A DNA stretch of 64,000 bases from Stutzerimonas degradans (GCF_024448505.1 NZ_JAMOHV010000003.1:362760-426759); one strand, 5' to 3'; shown: positions 9,139 to 19,572, counted from the first letter of the stretch. The notes: generated by a model not told the origin, from the sequence alone. Numbers and translations: made by a program.

Positions 9139-10136
<998 letters not shown>

Positions 10137-10140
<4 letters not shown>

Positions 10141-11294
10141 AGGGCATTCCTGAGTGCTTGCAGGTCGGCGACCTGCCGGGTGAAGTCGATGGCGCTGGCG
10201 TCCGCCGCCGGGCGCATGGCCTGTTCGATGGTGCCGGCCGGCAGTCCGCTCAGTGTGCCGAGCAGCTCGTGCTGCTGCGCGGCCGGTAACTGGTCGAAAC
10301 CGGCATGACGGCGGCCGGCGCGCTGCAGGATGTCCTGCTGCAAGCGCTGCAGCAGCACCGCGCGCCCGCCGTGGCGCTGAATGAACTCCGCCGAAGCCAG
10401 CAGGTGCTCCTGCAGCCGACGGCGGGCACTACCGGCCGGCGCTCGCAGCGGGCCGTGGCGCTGGCCGAAGTGCCAGGCGCTGAGCAGGACGAGCAGCACA
10501 AGGGCGGTCAGCATCTCGGGAAAGTGACGCAGCAGCAGACTGGGCAACCCCGGGTGATCGGCGCGGTAGACCAGGGTGACCTGGCTGTCCTGAGTCAGGT
10601 ACCACAGCAGCCAGGCATGGTCGTATTCGCCGATGCGGTCGTTGTGCCAGATCCAGGCGTCGGTCAGGGCGGTGACCAGCCCCTCGCCGTGACGCAGCTG
10701 CAGCATGTGCGTGGCGCCGGCGCTGTTGGCCCAGGCGTGGGCGCGCTTGTCCGCATCGTAGAGGTGGAAGCCGGTATCGAAGGCGAGAAAGGCCGGGCTG
10801 GCTTCGTTGTCCAGATACAGCCGCGTCAGTTGCGGCTGCTGCTCGTCGCTGGTCGATTCGCCCTGGGCGTTCGCGGTATCGCGATTCTCGCTGGTGTACT
10901 GCTGCAGATTGAGGCGGTCTGCCAGCAGGTCGCCGCTCTTGCCGTCCGCTTCGTTCCATAGGCGCTCGGCGACGAACAGCAGGTGGCCGCCGCGCGCAGC
11001 CCAATCGAGCAGGCGCTGGGTCTGCCGCGGCGTCAGCTGGCCGCGATCACCGAGCAGCAGCAGGCTGTGCCCCTTGGCCGGAGCCTGGTCGAGCTCGGCC
11101 AGGTGCTCGCTGTGGCTGACCGGGCGGCCGATATCGGCGAGGAAGTGTTCGGCTGCCAGAAAGGGGTTGGCGCGTGCCTGCGACGCCGGGCCGCGGTCGA
11201 CGACTTCGTCGTAGGGCTGCAGCGCAGTCAGCAGGTCCGCGCCGGCCAGCAGCGCCAGCGCCACGCCGAGCAAGATCAGCAGGCGTCGTTTCAT
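10137..11294 (-). CDS. DUF4350 membrane protein
   Basis: A 385-residue protein with one transmembrane helix at the N-terminus (KRRLLILLGVALALLAGADL) and another at about two thirds (FPEMLTALVLLVLLSAWHF). The region between is predicted to be periplasmic and starts with YDEVVDRGP, typical of DUF4350, and contains LLLLGDRGQLTPRQTQRLLDWAARGG, which resembles the GATase-like fold of related proteins. The start was moved to ATG 11294 because it overlaps the stop of the DUF4129 gene (ATGA) and gives the signal-anchor at the very N-terminus. Function unknown; found in MoxR/DUF58 operons. Confidence 0.83.
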
Positions 11295-12814
11295 GGCCGC
11301 GACTCCCGTTCGAACAGCCGGCGCCAGCCGGCGCACAGCGCGGTCCACGCCGCGTCGTCGGGTATCTGCCGGCCATAGGCGAGGCCTTGCCAGTGGTGCG
11401 TGAGGGTTGCGGCGAAGGAGTTCAGCTCGGGCTGCGCCAGGGTGCGCACGGCGTCCAGCACTTCGCCTTCGGTGTGACCGGCCACGAGCGGCAACCGATG
11501 GTCATGCAGCAGGCGGCTGAGCATGGCGCAATAGAGCAGGCCGAGCGCCTGGCGGGGCTGCGTCGGCCAGAGCCGTTCGGCCGCGCTGGCGACGTCGTCC
11601 GGCAGGCTTTCCGGGGTCACGGCAAGGCCGAACAGCTGTGCCGGCGGCTGATGACGTCTGCCACGTCGCGGCAGGCGCCGACCGAACGCCTGCAGCCAGT
11701 CGCGACGGTGCCATAGCAGTAACGCGACCAGCAGTGCCAGCGCGCCCCACAGCAGGGTCTCGATCAGCAGCGTCAGGCGTTCGCGACCGTGCCAGAACGA
11801 GTCGAGCCGCAGCAGATTCTCCAGCAGGCGCGCCAGGATGCCGGGCTCGGCATCGGCTGGCGATTCGGCGAAACGCCAGCGGGTGACGGTTTCGCGCTGG
11901 GTGAAAGGCGGCTGATCGAGCAGCTCGCGCACCCGCTGGCGGGCATCGTCGCGGCTCAGCGGGGCGGTGGCGGTTGCGGGGGTGGCAGCGCTGTCGTTAG
12001 CAGCCCACGCGGGCGTGCTCGGCGACAGCAGGCAGAGGCCGAGCAGCAGCACCGGCAGTGCCGTCAGCAGATGTGCGCGCAGGCGGCGGAAGGCCAGTTC
12101 CAGGTCCCAGGCTTCGAGCCGGGTGCGGCGATTCAGGTAGAGGCTGAAGCCGCAGGCGACGTAGATCGGTTCCCAGACAATCAGCACCAGCACGTAGAGC
12201 AGGTTGGACAGGTGCTCCAGCCACAGCCATTCATCGTCCGCGCGCAGCAGATCCTCCCAGCTCCAGCTGTCGTAGGCCAGTTGCGCCGGCAGGAAGAAAT
12301 ACAGCAGCGCCAGCAGGCCGAGCCAGAGCGCGCCTTCCAGATGCATGCCGACCACCGTGAGCCAGCGCGCCGCGCTGCGCTCGCGCTGGCCGAGCACCGC
12401 CAGGCGGTGCTGGCGGGCCGCGCCAGCGAGCCCTTCGAGCTGCAGCACCGGCAGATCGAAGCTGCGCGTCGAGCTGAAGCGGCGCCAGGTCAGGCTGGCC
12501 AGCCACTGCGGGCGCAGCGCGCCGGGCAGCGCCCGCAGACTCTGACGCACGCCGGGCGTCTGGCCGAAGACCGCGTGCGAGAGAATATGCAGCGGCAGGC
12601 GTTCATAGAGCGGTTTCAGCCACCAGAACAGCAGCAACGCCAGGCTGGGCTGCTCCCAGCACAGCGCGCTGAGCAGGCCGAACACCGGCAGTGTCAGCGC
12701 GGCCCAGGCGAGCATCAGCACGCCGGCATGGCGTCGCGCCAGCAGCGTGCCCAGGTCCAGCGCTTCCCAGGCGCTGCGCGGGCGGATCGTCAGGTTCGCT
12801 TCAGCCGGACGCAT
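11291..12814 (-). CDS. DUF4129 multi-pass membrane protein
   Basis: A 507-residue protein. The N-terminal 250 residues contain several hydrophobic helices (for example LMLAWAALTLPVFGLLSALC and YVLVLIVWEPIYVAC); a periplasmic segment with RDDARQRVRELLDQPPFT follows; then another helix (LLWGALALLVALLLW) and a cytoplasmic C-terminal DUF4129 domain (about 400-500: AAERLWPTQPRQALGLLYCAMLSRLL). DUF4129 is often fused to or encoded with transglutaminase-like proteins, but no such domain is present here. The chosen ATG gives RPAEANLTIRPRSAWEALD at the N-terminus and overlaps the upstream gene by 14 nt. Confidence 0.85.
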   Translation of the reverse strand: MRPAEANLTIRPRSAWEALDLGTLLARRHAGVLMLAWAALTLPVFGLLSALCWEQPSLALLLFWWLKPLYERLPLHILSHAVFGQTPGVRQSLRALPGALRPQWLASLTWRRFSSTRSFDLPVLQLEGLAGAARQHRLAVLGQRERSAARWLTVVGMHLEGALWLGLLALLYFFLPAQLAYDSWSWEDLLRADDEWLWLEHLSNLLYVLVLIVWEPIYVACGFSLYLNRRTRLEAWDLELAFRRLRAHLLTALPVLLLGLCLLSPSTPAWAANDSAATPATATAPLSRDDARQRVRELLDQPPFTQRETVTRWRFAESPADAEPGILARLLENLLRLDSFWHGRERLTLLIETLLWGALALLVALLLWHRRDWLQAFGRRLPRRGRRHQPPAQLFGLAVTPESLPDDVASAAERLWPTQPRQALGLLYCAMLSRLLHDHRLPLVAGHTEGEVLDAVRTLAQPELNSFAATLTHHWQGLAYGRQIPDDAAWTALCAGWRRLFERESRP

Positions 12815-14528
12815 GGCGATTCCTGCCGGCGAAGAGGAAATAGAGCGCCACCAGCAGCCAGAGCAGGGCCCCGACCGCGTACTTGACGCCGGCCGGGCCA
12901 TAGGTCATTGACGACCAGTACGCTTCGATGAACGCGGCGATCAACAGCATCAGCGTGGCGCCGGCAACCAGCCGCACGCCGCGTTCGGCAGCCTGGCGCA
13001 GTGCCTCGCCGCGGCGCAGTCGACCGGGAGCGAGCAGCGCTGCGCCGAGCTTCAGGCCCGCCGCACCGGCCAGGGTAATGGCGGTGAGCTCGAAGGCGCC
13101 GTGACCGATGACGAACGACCAGAACGGCTGGTGATAGCCGATCTCGCTCAGGTGCCCAGCCACCGCGCCGATGGTCAGGCCGTTGAACATCAGGAAGAAC
13201 AGACTGCCGACGCCGAGCAGCAGACCGCCAGCGAAGGTCTGGAAGGCGATGCCGATGTTGTTCATCACGTAGTAGCCGAACATCATCCAGTCCTCGGCCG
13301 AGCCGCGCTCGCCGAAGCGCCCGAGCCGGCTGGCGTCGGGGTCGTAGAGGGTTTCCATCTCGGCGACCTGCTCGGCCGACAGCACGCTGTAGGCCAGCTC
13401 GGGGAACGCATAGACCAGCACGCCCATGCCCAGCAGGCTGCCGTAGAAGAGCAGGCTGGCGGCGAGTACGCCGCGCCACTCCTCGCGCGTCAGGCGGGCG
13501 AAGCCGCCAAGAACGAAGCCCAGCAGGCGGCCGAGCAGCGGACTGCGCTGGCGATAGAGCTGCTGATGGCCGCGCAGCACCCGCCGGCGCAGCTGTTCCA
13601 GCAATGGGCTGCTGTAACCGCGCGCGTCGGCCAGGGCCAGCTGCTGGCATAGCCGGCGGTAGGCGGCGGGGAAGTCCATGGCCTCGTCGGCGGCAGACCG
13701 GCCGCGTTCGAGCGCGTCCAGACGGGCATCGAAGCGCTCCCATTCGGGCTGGTGCCGCTGCTCGAAGGCTTCCTGCTTCAGCGTCACGCGCAGCAGCCCC
13801 TGGGCCATTGCGAGCAAGCCGGGTACGGCCTGCGCGGCGGGCAGGCGCAGGGGCTCGGCCAGCAGCGCGGCCAGCTCCTGGGCACGCTCCGGGCTCAGTG
13901 ATGCCTGGCGTTCGGCGAAATCGAGCAGCGCGCGCTGGGCGTCACGATCCAGTTCGACCGGTGGCCGCTGTGCTTCCACCATCGGCAGGGCAGGGCGCGC
14001 GCTGGGGCGCTCGGCGTAGACCACCAGCGTGCCGGCGGCCAGATCGCCGAGGCGCTTGAATGCCGGGTGCGCCAGGCAGCTCAGGGCGCCGAGGAAATAG
14101 CCGAACGGCAGCATGTCGACGAAACGCAGCAGGTTGCGCGTAAGCGAAGCGGCCCAGCCGACCGGAGTGCCGTCGTCGTGCACCACGCGCAGGCCCAGCC
14201 ACTGCTTGCCGGGCGTGCGTCCCTGGTTGAGCACTTCGAACAGCACCATGTACCACCACTGCACCAGGAACAGCAGCAGCGCGCTCAGTCCGCTGCCGAA
14301 CTTGCCCAGCAGGCCGAAACCCAGGAACAGCGCGAGCAGGATCGCCGCTCGCAGCGCCAGGTCCACGGTGAACGCCAGGGCGCGTGGCACCAGCCCGGCC
14401 GGCCGCAGCAGCAGGTCGATGCCCTCGGGCGTTTCGACCCGATGGCGGTTGTCCAGCGGCGAGGATGGTTGGGTGGAGGGCAAGACGTGGGCTCGGTGCG
14501 CGCGGCGGAGGCTGATGCTATGCGGCAA
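12801..14528 (-). CDS. RDD-SpoIIM two-domain membrane protein
   Basis: A 575-residue frame that joins two families normally described separately. Residues about 30-175 form an RDD domain (VETPEGIDLLLRPAGLVPRALAF, then GRTPGKQWLGLRVV, then AFKRLGDLAAGTLVVY) with several membrane helices. From about residue 248 the sequence is a SpoIIM-family protein (KQEAFEQRHQPEWERFDARL, helices including NNIGIAFQTFAGGLLLGVGS and HGAFELTAITLAGAAGLKLG). In PAO1 I recall two separate genes at this place. A GTG at 13787 preceded by AGGGG could start the SpoIIM part alone. The true N-terminus is uncertain: TTG at 14528 or TTG at 14483, neither with a good ribosome-binding site. First gene of the MoxR operon. Confidence 0.8.
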   Translation of the reverse strand: MPHSISLRRAHRAHVLPSTQPSSPLDNRHRVETPEGIDLLLRPAGLVPRALAFTVDLALRAAILLALFLGFGLLGKFGSGLSALLLFLVQWWYMVLFEVLNQGRTPGKQWLGLRVVHDDGTPVGWAASLTRNLLRFVDMLPFGYFLGALSCLAHPAFKRLGDLAAGTLVVYAERPSARPALPMVEAQRPPVELDRDAQRALLDFAERQASLSPERAQELAALLAEPLRLPAAQAVPGLLAMAQGLLRVTLKQEAFEQRHQPEWERFDARLDALERGRSAADEAMDFPAAYRRLCQQLALADARGYSSPLLEQLRRRVLRGHQQLYRQRSPLLGRLLGFVLGGFARLTREEWRGVLAASLLFYGSLLGMGVLVYAFPELAYSVLSAEQVAEMETLYDPDASRLGRFGERGSAEDWMMFGYYVMNNIGIAFQTFAGGLLLGVGSLFFLMFNGLTIGAVAGHLSEIGYHQPFWSFVIGHGAFELTAITLAGAAGLKLGAALLAPGRLRRGEALRQAAERGVRLVAGATLMLLIAAFIEAYWSSMTYGPAGVKYAVGALLWLLVALYFLFAGRNRHASG

Positions 14529-14616
14529 TCGCCCGCCGGATCAATGCGCGCCGGCTGCGGCTGTGGCGCGCGTGGCACTGTTAGACTGGCGGCCGATGAC
14601 TGAGAAGGACCTTCGC

Positions 14617-16053
14617 GTGAGCCCGAGCATCTACTGGTACGACTACGAAACCACTGGCATCTCGCCGCGCCGCGACCGGCCGCTGCAGGTCGCGGGCATT
14701 CGCACCAACGAGGCGTTGGAGGAGATAGGCGAGCCGCTGAACCTGTATTGCCGCCCCGCCGACGACATCCTGCCGCACCCGGCGGCCTGCCTGGTGACGG
14801 GCATCACGCCGGGCGTCTTGCAAGAGCGCGGACTGTGCGAAGCCGAATTCATCACGCGCCTGCATCAGGAGCTGGCGCTGCCCGGCACCTGCGGCGCCGG
14901 TTACAACAACCTGCGCTTCGACGACGAGATGACGCGTTACAGCCTGTATCGCAACTTCTTCGATCCCTACGCGCGTGAGTGGCAGGGCGGCAACAGCCGC
15001 TGGGACCTGATCGACCTGGTGCGCACCGCCTATGCGTTGCGTCCGGAGGGCATCGAATGGCCGCAGGAGAACGGCCGGGTGACCCTCAAGCTCGACCGCC
15101 TGACGGTCGCCAACGGGCTGGAACACCTGCACGCGCACGATGCGCTGTCCGATGTGCGCGCCACCATCGCGCTGGCGCGGTTGTTGCGCGACCGGCAGCC
15201 GCGCCTCTACGACTATCTGTACCAGTTGCGGCGCAAGCAGGCGGTGCTGGACCAGATCGAGCTGCTCAAGCCGCTGGTGCATGTGTCCGGGCGTTTTTCG
15301 GCCGAGCGTCATTATCTGGCCGTGGTGCTGCCGCTGGCCTGGCATCCGCTCAACCGCAATGCGCTGATCGTCTGCGACCTGCAGGCCGAGCCGGCGCTGC
15401 TCTGCGATGAAAGCGCGCAGACCCTGCGCGAGCGTCTGTATACCCGCCGCGACGAGCTGGCCGCGGGGGCGCTGCCGGTGCCCTTGAAGCTGGTGCACGT
15501 CAATCGTTGCCCGGTGCTGGCGCCGTTGAGCGTGCTGCGCGAAGGCGATCTGGCGCGTCTGCAGCTCGATCTGACGCAGTGCCTGCAGCGCGCCCGCTGG
15601 CTGTGCGAAACCCGGGAGGCGTGGTTGCCGAAACTGGGACAGATCTACGAACAGGAAGCCTTCGAGGAATGCCTCGATCCCGAACAGCAACTCTACGATG
15701 GCTTTCTCGGTGACCGTGATCGGCGGTTATGCGAGCAGGTGCGCAGCCTCTCGGCGGCAGAATGCGCCGCGCGCCGCTGGCCATTCGATGATCCGCGTCT
15801 GGCTGAGCTGCTGTTTCGCTACCGCGCACGCAACTTTCCCGAAGCGTTGTCGGCGGCCGAGCGGGAGCAGTGGGCGAGCTTCTGCCGGCAACGCTTGATC
15901 GAGGCGCGGTATGGTGCGCCGAATACCCTGCAGCAATTCGAGGAAGGGCTTCGACAATACGCGGCCACGGCAACTGCGGCGCAGAGCGAAGTACTGGAGC
16001 AGTGGCGCAGCCATGTCCAGCAGCTGCGCGAGCGCTATGCAATAACCGACTGA
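14617..16053 (+). CDS. sbcB: Exodeoxyribonuclease I
   Basis: Degrades single-stranded DNA 3' to 5' and acts in mismatch repair and recombination. The 478-residue protein opens with the DEDDh exonuclease motif IYWYDYETTGISPRRDRP; GAGYNNLRFDDEMTRY and HLHAHDALSDVRATIALARLL supply the other acidic and histidine active-site motifs. The GTG at 14617 is preferred to the in-frame ATG at 14596 because AGAAGGA is correctly placed before it and family members start just before SxxWYDYETTG. A TTAGACT a short distance upstream may be the -10. The divergent operon starts about 90 nt away. Confidence 0.95.
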   Translation: MSPSIYWYDYETTGISPRRDRPLQVAGIRTNEALEEIGEPLNLYCRPADDILPHPAACLVTGITPGVLQERGLCEAEFITRLHQELALPGTCGAGYNNLRFDDEMTRYSLYRNFFDPYAREWQGGNSRWDLIDLVRTAYALRPEGIEWPQENGRVTLKLDRLTVANGLEHLHAHDALSDVRATIALARLLRDRQPRLYDYLYQLRRKQAVLDQIELLKPLVHVSGRFSAERHYLAVVLPLAWHPLNRNALIVCDLQAEPALLCDESAQTLRERLYTRRDELAAGALPVPLKLVHVNRCPVLAPLSVLREGDLARLQLDLTQCLQRARWLCETREAWLPKLGQIYEQEAFEECLDPEQQLYDGFLGDRDRRLCEQVRSLSAAECAARRWPFDDPRLAELLFRYRARNFPEALSAAEREQWASFCRQRLIEARYGAPNTLQQFEEGLRQYAATATAAQSEVLEQWRSHVQQLRERYAITD

Positions 16054-16075
16054 ACTGTTTTGGCAGGAAAACAAA

Positions 16076-16107
16076 AACGCCGCAGCCCAGTGAAGGGATG
16101 CGGCGTT
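16076..16107 (-). terminator. Rho-independent terminator of mvaT
   Basis: AACGCCGCA and TGCGGCGTT form a 9-bp stem. On the minus strand it is followed by TTTTTGTTTT, so it reads best as the mvaT terminator; it may also act weakly for sbcB. Confidence 0.8.
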
Positions 16108-16127
16108 CTGTTATTTCGTCCGAGAAA

Positions 16128-16508
16128 TCAGTCGAGCAGAGTTGCCCAGCTTTCCACGGTGTCGGCGCCCCACTTGGCTTTCCACTCTTTCAGAGTCTTG
16201 TGGTTGCCGCCTTTGGTTTCGATAACTTCACCGGTATTCGGGTTCTTGTATTGCTTGACGCGGCGTGCGCGCTTGCTGGCGGTCGGCGCCTTGGCTGCAC
16301 CGCGCGGAGCCTTGGTGCTGCGCGCGTCCGGATCGAGCAGGGCGATGATGTCGCGCAGCGACTTCTGGTATTCGCCCATGAGTTCGCGCAGTTTGCCTTC
16401 GAACTCCAGTTCCTTCTTCAGCTTGTCATCGGCAGAGAGGGATTTCAGCCGCTCTTGAAGTTCCTTGATGGCTTCTTCCGTGGCGCGGTATTCACTAATG
16501 AGAGACAT
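16128..16508 (-). CDS. mvaT: MvaT, H-NS-like nucleoid protein
   Basis: A 126-residue xenogeneic silencer of Pseudomonadaceae that binds AT-rich DNA and represses horizontally acquired and fimbrial genes. The N-terminal coiled coil for oligomerisation is SLISEYRATEEAIKELQERL, the C-terminal DNA-binding domain contains KQYKNPNTGEVIETKGGNHKTLKEWK, with the AT-hook-like pair of basic and glycine residues. The ATG has AAGGAAG upstream; the longer frame to 16547 is not needed. Placement between sbcB and purU is the PAO1 order (PA4315). The long AT-rich upstream region suggests self-regulation. Confidence 0.96.
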   Translation of the reverse strand: MSLISEYRATEEAIKELQERLKSLSADDKLKKELEFEGKLRELMGEYQKSLRDIIALLDPDARSTKAPRGAAKAPTASKRARRVKQYKNPNTGEVIETKGGNHKTLKEWKAKWGADTVESWATLLD

Positions 16509-16880
16509 ATGGCTTCCTTGGGATAGGGTGTACGCAAGTGGCGTCAATCATAGTCATGCACAATCTGCAAGTAAATATAGCCGCCGGTGGAAAATGTATT
16601 TTTTATTTGTATATAAATCATTCTTCGCGGCGCGCGTTGCTGCCAATAAAAAGGATGCGTACAACTCAAGGCGTGCGGCGAAAAGCTAAGCACCTTTGAT
16701 AATTGCCTTAACGCGCCGAGGCAGATTCGCTAGTTATAACGACTATGCGCTTACCAATCGGCGAAGCGATCCGGCCGGGCGCATGGCTGACGGCTGATAT
16801 TCCATCGATTGTCCCGATGGGCGCCAGTTGGCGGCTGGGCTAGAATGCCACGTCTTTTGTTTAGAGCGGAGTCATCTCTA
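16509..16880. promoter_or_regulatory. AT-rich divergent regulatory region of mvaT and purU
   Basis: A 372-nt gap with no gene. About 16550-16635 is strikingly AT-rich for this genome, with runs such as TATTTTTTATTTG and TATATAAAT, the kind of minor-groove target bound by MvaT itself. On the minus strand TTGACG is followed 16 nt later by TATCCC close to the mvaT start. Towards purU, TAGAAT at 16841-16846 is a -10 candidate with no convincing -35. Confidence 0.6.
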
Positions 16881-17732
16881 ATGCGCACTTTCAGGCTGGT
16901 TATTGCCTGTCCCGACGGCGTCGGCATCGTGGCCAAGGTCAGTAATTTCCTCGCGACCTATAACGGCTGGATTACCGAAGCCAACCACCATTCGGATCAT
17001 CAGAGTGGCTGGTTCTTCATGCGCCACGAGATTCGCGCCGACTCGCTGCCGTTCGATCTGGACGGTTTCCGCCAGGCCTTCGCGCCGATTGCCCGCGAGT
17101 TCTCGATGGAGTGGCGCATCACCGACTCCGAGCGGCGCAAGCGCGTGGTGCTGATGGCCAGCCGCGAATCGCACTGCCTGGCCGATCTGCTCCATCGCTG
17201 GCACAGCGGCGAACTGGATTGCGACATCCCCTGCGTGATTTCCAACCACGACGATCTGCGCAGCATGGTCGAGTGGCACGGCATTCCTTATTTCCATGTG
17301 CCGGTCGATCCGGCCCGCAAGGAACAGGCATTCGCTGAAGTGACCCGACTGGTGCGCGAGCATGAGGCGGACGTCATCGTGCTGGCGCGCTACATGCAAA
17401 TTCTGCCGTCGGAGCTGTGCGAAGAGTTCGCCCAGCGCGTGATCAACATCCACCACAGCTTCCTGCCGTCCTTCGTCGGTGCCAAGCCGTACCACCAGGC
17501 GTCGCTGCGTGGCGTGAAGCTGATCGGTGCGACCTGTCATTACGTGACCGAGGAGCTGGACGCCGGCCCGATCATCGAGCAGGACGTGGTGCGCGTCAGC
17601 CACCGCGACAGCATCGAGGACATGGTGCGGCTGGGCAAGGACGTGGAGAAGATGGTGCTATCGCGCGGCCTGCGCTATCACTTGCAGGACCGCGTGCTGG
17701 TCCACAGCAACAAGACGCTGGTATTCAACTGA
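16881..17732 (+). CDS. purU: Formyltetrahydrofolate deformylase
   Basis: Hydrolyses 10-formyl-tetrahydrofolate to formate and tetrahydrofolate; the formate can feed PurT, encoded later in this window. The 283-residue protein has an N-terminal ACT domain (RLVIACPDGVGIVAKVSNFL) and a C-terminal formyltransferase-like catalytic domain with NIHHSFLPSFVGAKPYHQA and GATCHYVTEELDAGPIIEQ. The ATG at 16881 removes a 24-residue non-homologous tail that an upstream GTG or ATG would add. Confidence 0.95.
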   Translation: MRTFRLVIACPDGVGIVAKVSNFLATYNGWITEANHHSDHQSGWFFMRHEIRADSLPFDLDGFRQAFAPIAREFSMEWRITDSERRKRVVLMASRESHCLADLLHRWHSGELDCDIPCVISNHDDLRSMVEWHGIPYFHVPVDPARKEQAFAEVTRLVREHEADVIVLARYMQILPSELCEEFAQRVINIHHSFLPSFVGAKPYHQASLRGVKLIGATCHYVTEELDAGPIIEQDVVRVSHRDSIEDMVRLGKDVEKMVLSRGLRYHLQDRVLVHSNKTLVFN

Positions 17733-17745
17733 TCGAGGAGCAGCC

Positions 17746-17970
17746 ATGACCGACCCGCTCGCACGCGCCACGGCCGAGGCGCCGCCGATCATCGGCAGTG
17801 GCTGTACGCAACGCTACGATCCCGCTGTGCTGGGCACCGAACTGGGCACCGACTTTCCCGGCGCTGCCGAACTCTGGGAGCGCCTGCGCGCCGCAGATGA
17901 GCAGGCACCTGCCGATGTCTCGCGTGGCACCTGGCGACCGGCTGGTCGCAACCACGACGCGCTCGACTGA
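17746..17970 (+). CDS. Small hypothetical protein
   Basis: A 74-residue frame starting at an ATG with an excellent GAGGAG site, 13 nt after purU and 32 nt before the HerA-like gene, so it fits an operon. The sequence is Ala/Pro-rich, acidic, with GTELGTDFPGAAELWERLRAADE as its only helix-like part and no signal peptide or membrane helix. I do not recognise it. The spacing and ribosome-binding site are the main support that it is real. Confidence 0.6.
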   Translation: MTDPLARATAEAPPIIGSGCTQRYDPAVLGTELGTDFPGAAELWERLRAADEQAPADVSRGTWRPAGRNHDALD

Positions 17971-18002
17971 GCGCGCGTTTCCCCGCCTTGGAGAACCCCT
18001 TG

Positions 18003-19478
18003 ATGGAAGCATTCGCCGATCATCTGGTACTGGGCGCCGATGCCCACGGCCAGCCCAGCCTCCACCCGCTGCGCCTGGCCAACCGCCACGGGCTGATCGC
18101 CGGCGCCACCGGAACCGGCAAGACGGTGACGTTGCAACGCCTGGCCGAGCAGTTCAGTGATGCGGGGGTCTCGGTGTTCGCCGCCGATATCAAGGGCGAC
18201 CTGAGCGGTCTGGGGGCAGCCGGTGCGCCGACAGGCAAGATCGCCGAGCGCATCGCCAGCATGCCCTGGCTGGGGCACCAGCCGCGCGCCTATCCGGTGA
18301 CGCTGTGGGACGTGCAGGGTCGTAGTGGCCATCCACTGCGTACCACGCTCAGCGAGATGGGGCCGCTGCTGCTGGGCAACCTGCTGGAGCTGACCGACAG
18401 CCAGCAGGCGGCGCTCTACGCGGCGTTCAAGGTGGCCGATCGTGAAGGTCTGCTGCTGCTCGATCTCAAGGACCTCAAGGCGCTGCTCGGGCACCTGCGC
18501 GACCATCCCGAGGTGCTCGGTGAGGAACGTGCGCTGTTCACCGGCGCCTCGTCGCAGGCTTTGCAGCGGCGCCTGGCGACGCTCGAACAACAGGGCGCCG
18601 AGGCGCTGTTCGGTGAGCCGGCGCTGCAGCTGGAAGACCTGCTGCAGCCGGACCGCGACGGTCGCGGGCGCATCCACCTGCTCGACGCCAGCCAGCTGGT
18701 GCACGAGGCGCCCAAGGTTTATGCGACGTTCCTGCTCTGGCTGCTCGCCGAACTGTTCGAGCAGCTGCCCGAACGCGGCGATCAGGACCGTCCGCTTCTG
18801 GCGCTGTTCTTCGACGAAGCGCACCTGCTGTTCAACGACACGCCCAAGGCGCTGCAAGAGCGTCTGGTGCAGGTGGTGCGGCTGATCCGCTCCAAGGGCG
18901 TGGGGGTCTACTTCGTCACCCAGTCGCCGGGCGACCTGCCGGACGATGTGCTGGCCCAACTCGGCCTGCGCGTCCAGCACGGCCTGCGGGCGTTCACGGT
19001 GAAGGAGCAGAAGGCACTGCGCTCGGTGGCCGACGGTTTCCGCGAAAATCCGGAATTCTCCGCGCTTGAAGTGCTCACCGAGCTGGGTATCGGCGAGGCG
19101 CTGGTCGGCGGTCTGGAGGCCAAGGGCACGCCGGCGATGGTGCAGCGGGTCACGGTAGCGCCGCCGCAATCGCGCGTGGGCGTGCTGAGCGAGGCCGAGC
19201 GTGCCGAGCTGATCGCGCACTCGCCGTTGCGTGGCCGTTACGATCAGCCGGTCGATCGCGAATCGGCCTACGAGATGCTGACGGCGCGGGCACGCCAAGC
19301 CGCCGAGGCGTCACCCGAGCCTGCGCCGGCAAACGCTGGCAAGCGCGGCCGCGAAGGCGGTGCGGTCGGCGACTTCGCCGGGCGGGTACTCAAGAGTGCC
19401 TTGAATCAGGCGGCCAGCCAGATCGGCCGGCAGATCGTGCGCGGCCTGCTTGGCTCACTGCTGGGTGGCAAGCGCTGA
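18003..19478 (+). CDS. HerA-like (DUF853) ATPase
   Basis: A 491-residue P-loop protein of the HerA/FtsK superfamily, DUF853 branch (E. coli YjgR-like). Walker A is GATGTGKT (34-41), an acidic Walker B strand is RPLLALFFDEAHLLFND, and VYFVTQSPGDLPDDVLAQLG and LRVQHGLRAFT are typical sensor regions. HerA relatives pump DNA with NurA nuclease; the DUF853 branch has no assigned role. ATG 18003 is taken because TTGGAGA lies 9 nt upstream. The C-terminus has a Gly/Arg-rich low-complexity stretch followed by an amphipathic tail (ASQIGRQIVRGLLGSLLGGKR). Confidence 0.88.
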   Translation: MEAFADHLVLGADAHGQPSLHPLRLANRHGLIAGATGTGKTVTLQRLAEQFSDAGVSVFAADIKGDLSGLGAAGAPTGKIAERIASMPWLGHQPRAYPVTLWDVQGRSGHPLRTTLSEMGPLLLGNLLELTDSQQAALYAAFKVADREGLLLLDLKDLKALLGHLRDHPEVLGEERALFTGASSQALQRRLATLEQQGAEALFGEPALQLEDLLQPDRDGRGRIHLLDASQLVHEAPKVYATFLLWLLAELFEQLPERGDQDRPLLALFFDEAHLLFNDTPKALQERLVQVVRLIRSKGVGVYFVTQSPGDLPDDVLAQLGLRVQHGLRAFTVKEQKALRSVADGFRENPEFSALEVLTELGIGEALVGGLEAKGTPAMVQRVTVAPPQSRVGVLSEAERAELIAHSPLRGRYDQPVDRESAYEMLTARARQAAEASPEPAPANAGKRGREGGAVGDFAGRVLKSALNQAASQIGRQIVRGLLGSLLGGKR

Positions 19479-19572
19479 GTGACGGTGGCCGCTGATTACT
19501 CGCGGCGGGTACTCAGCGGCTATCGATGTCCGGCACGCGGTTCCGGCTGTGTATTGAAAGTCGTCGGGCTTA

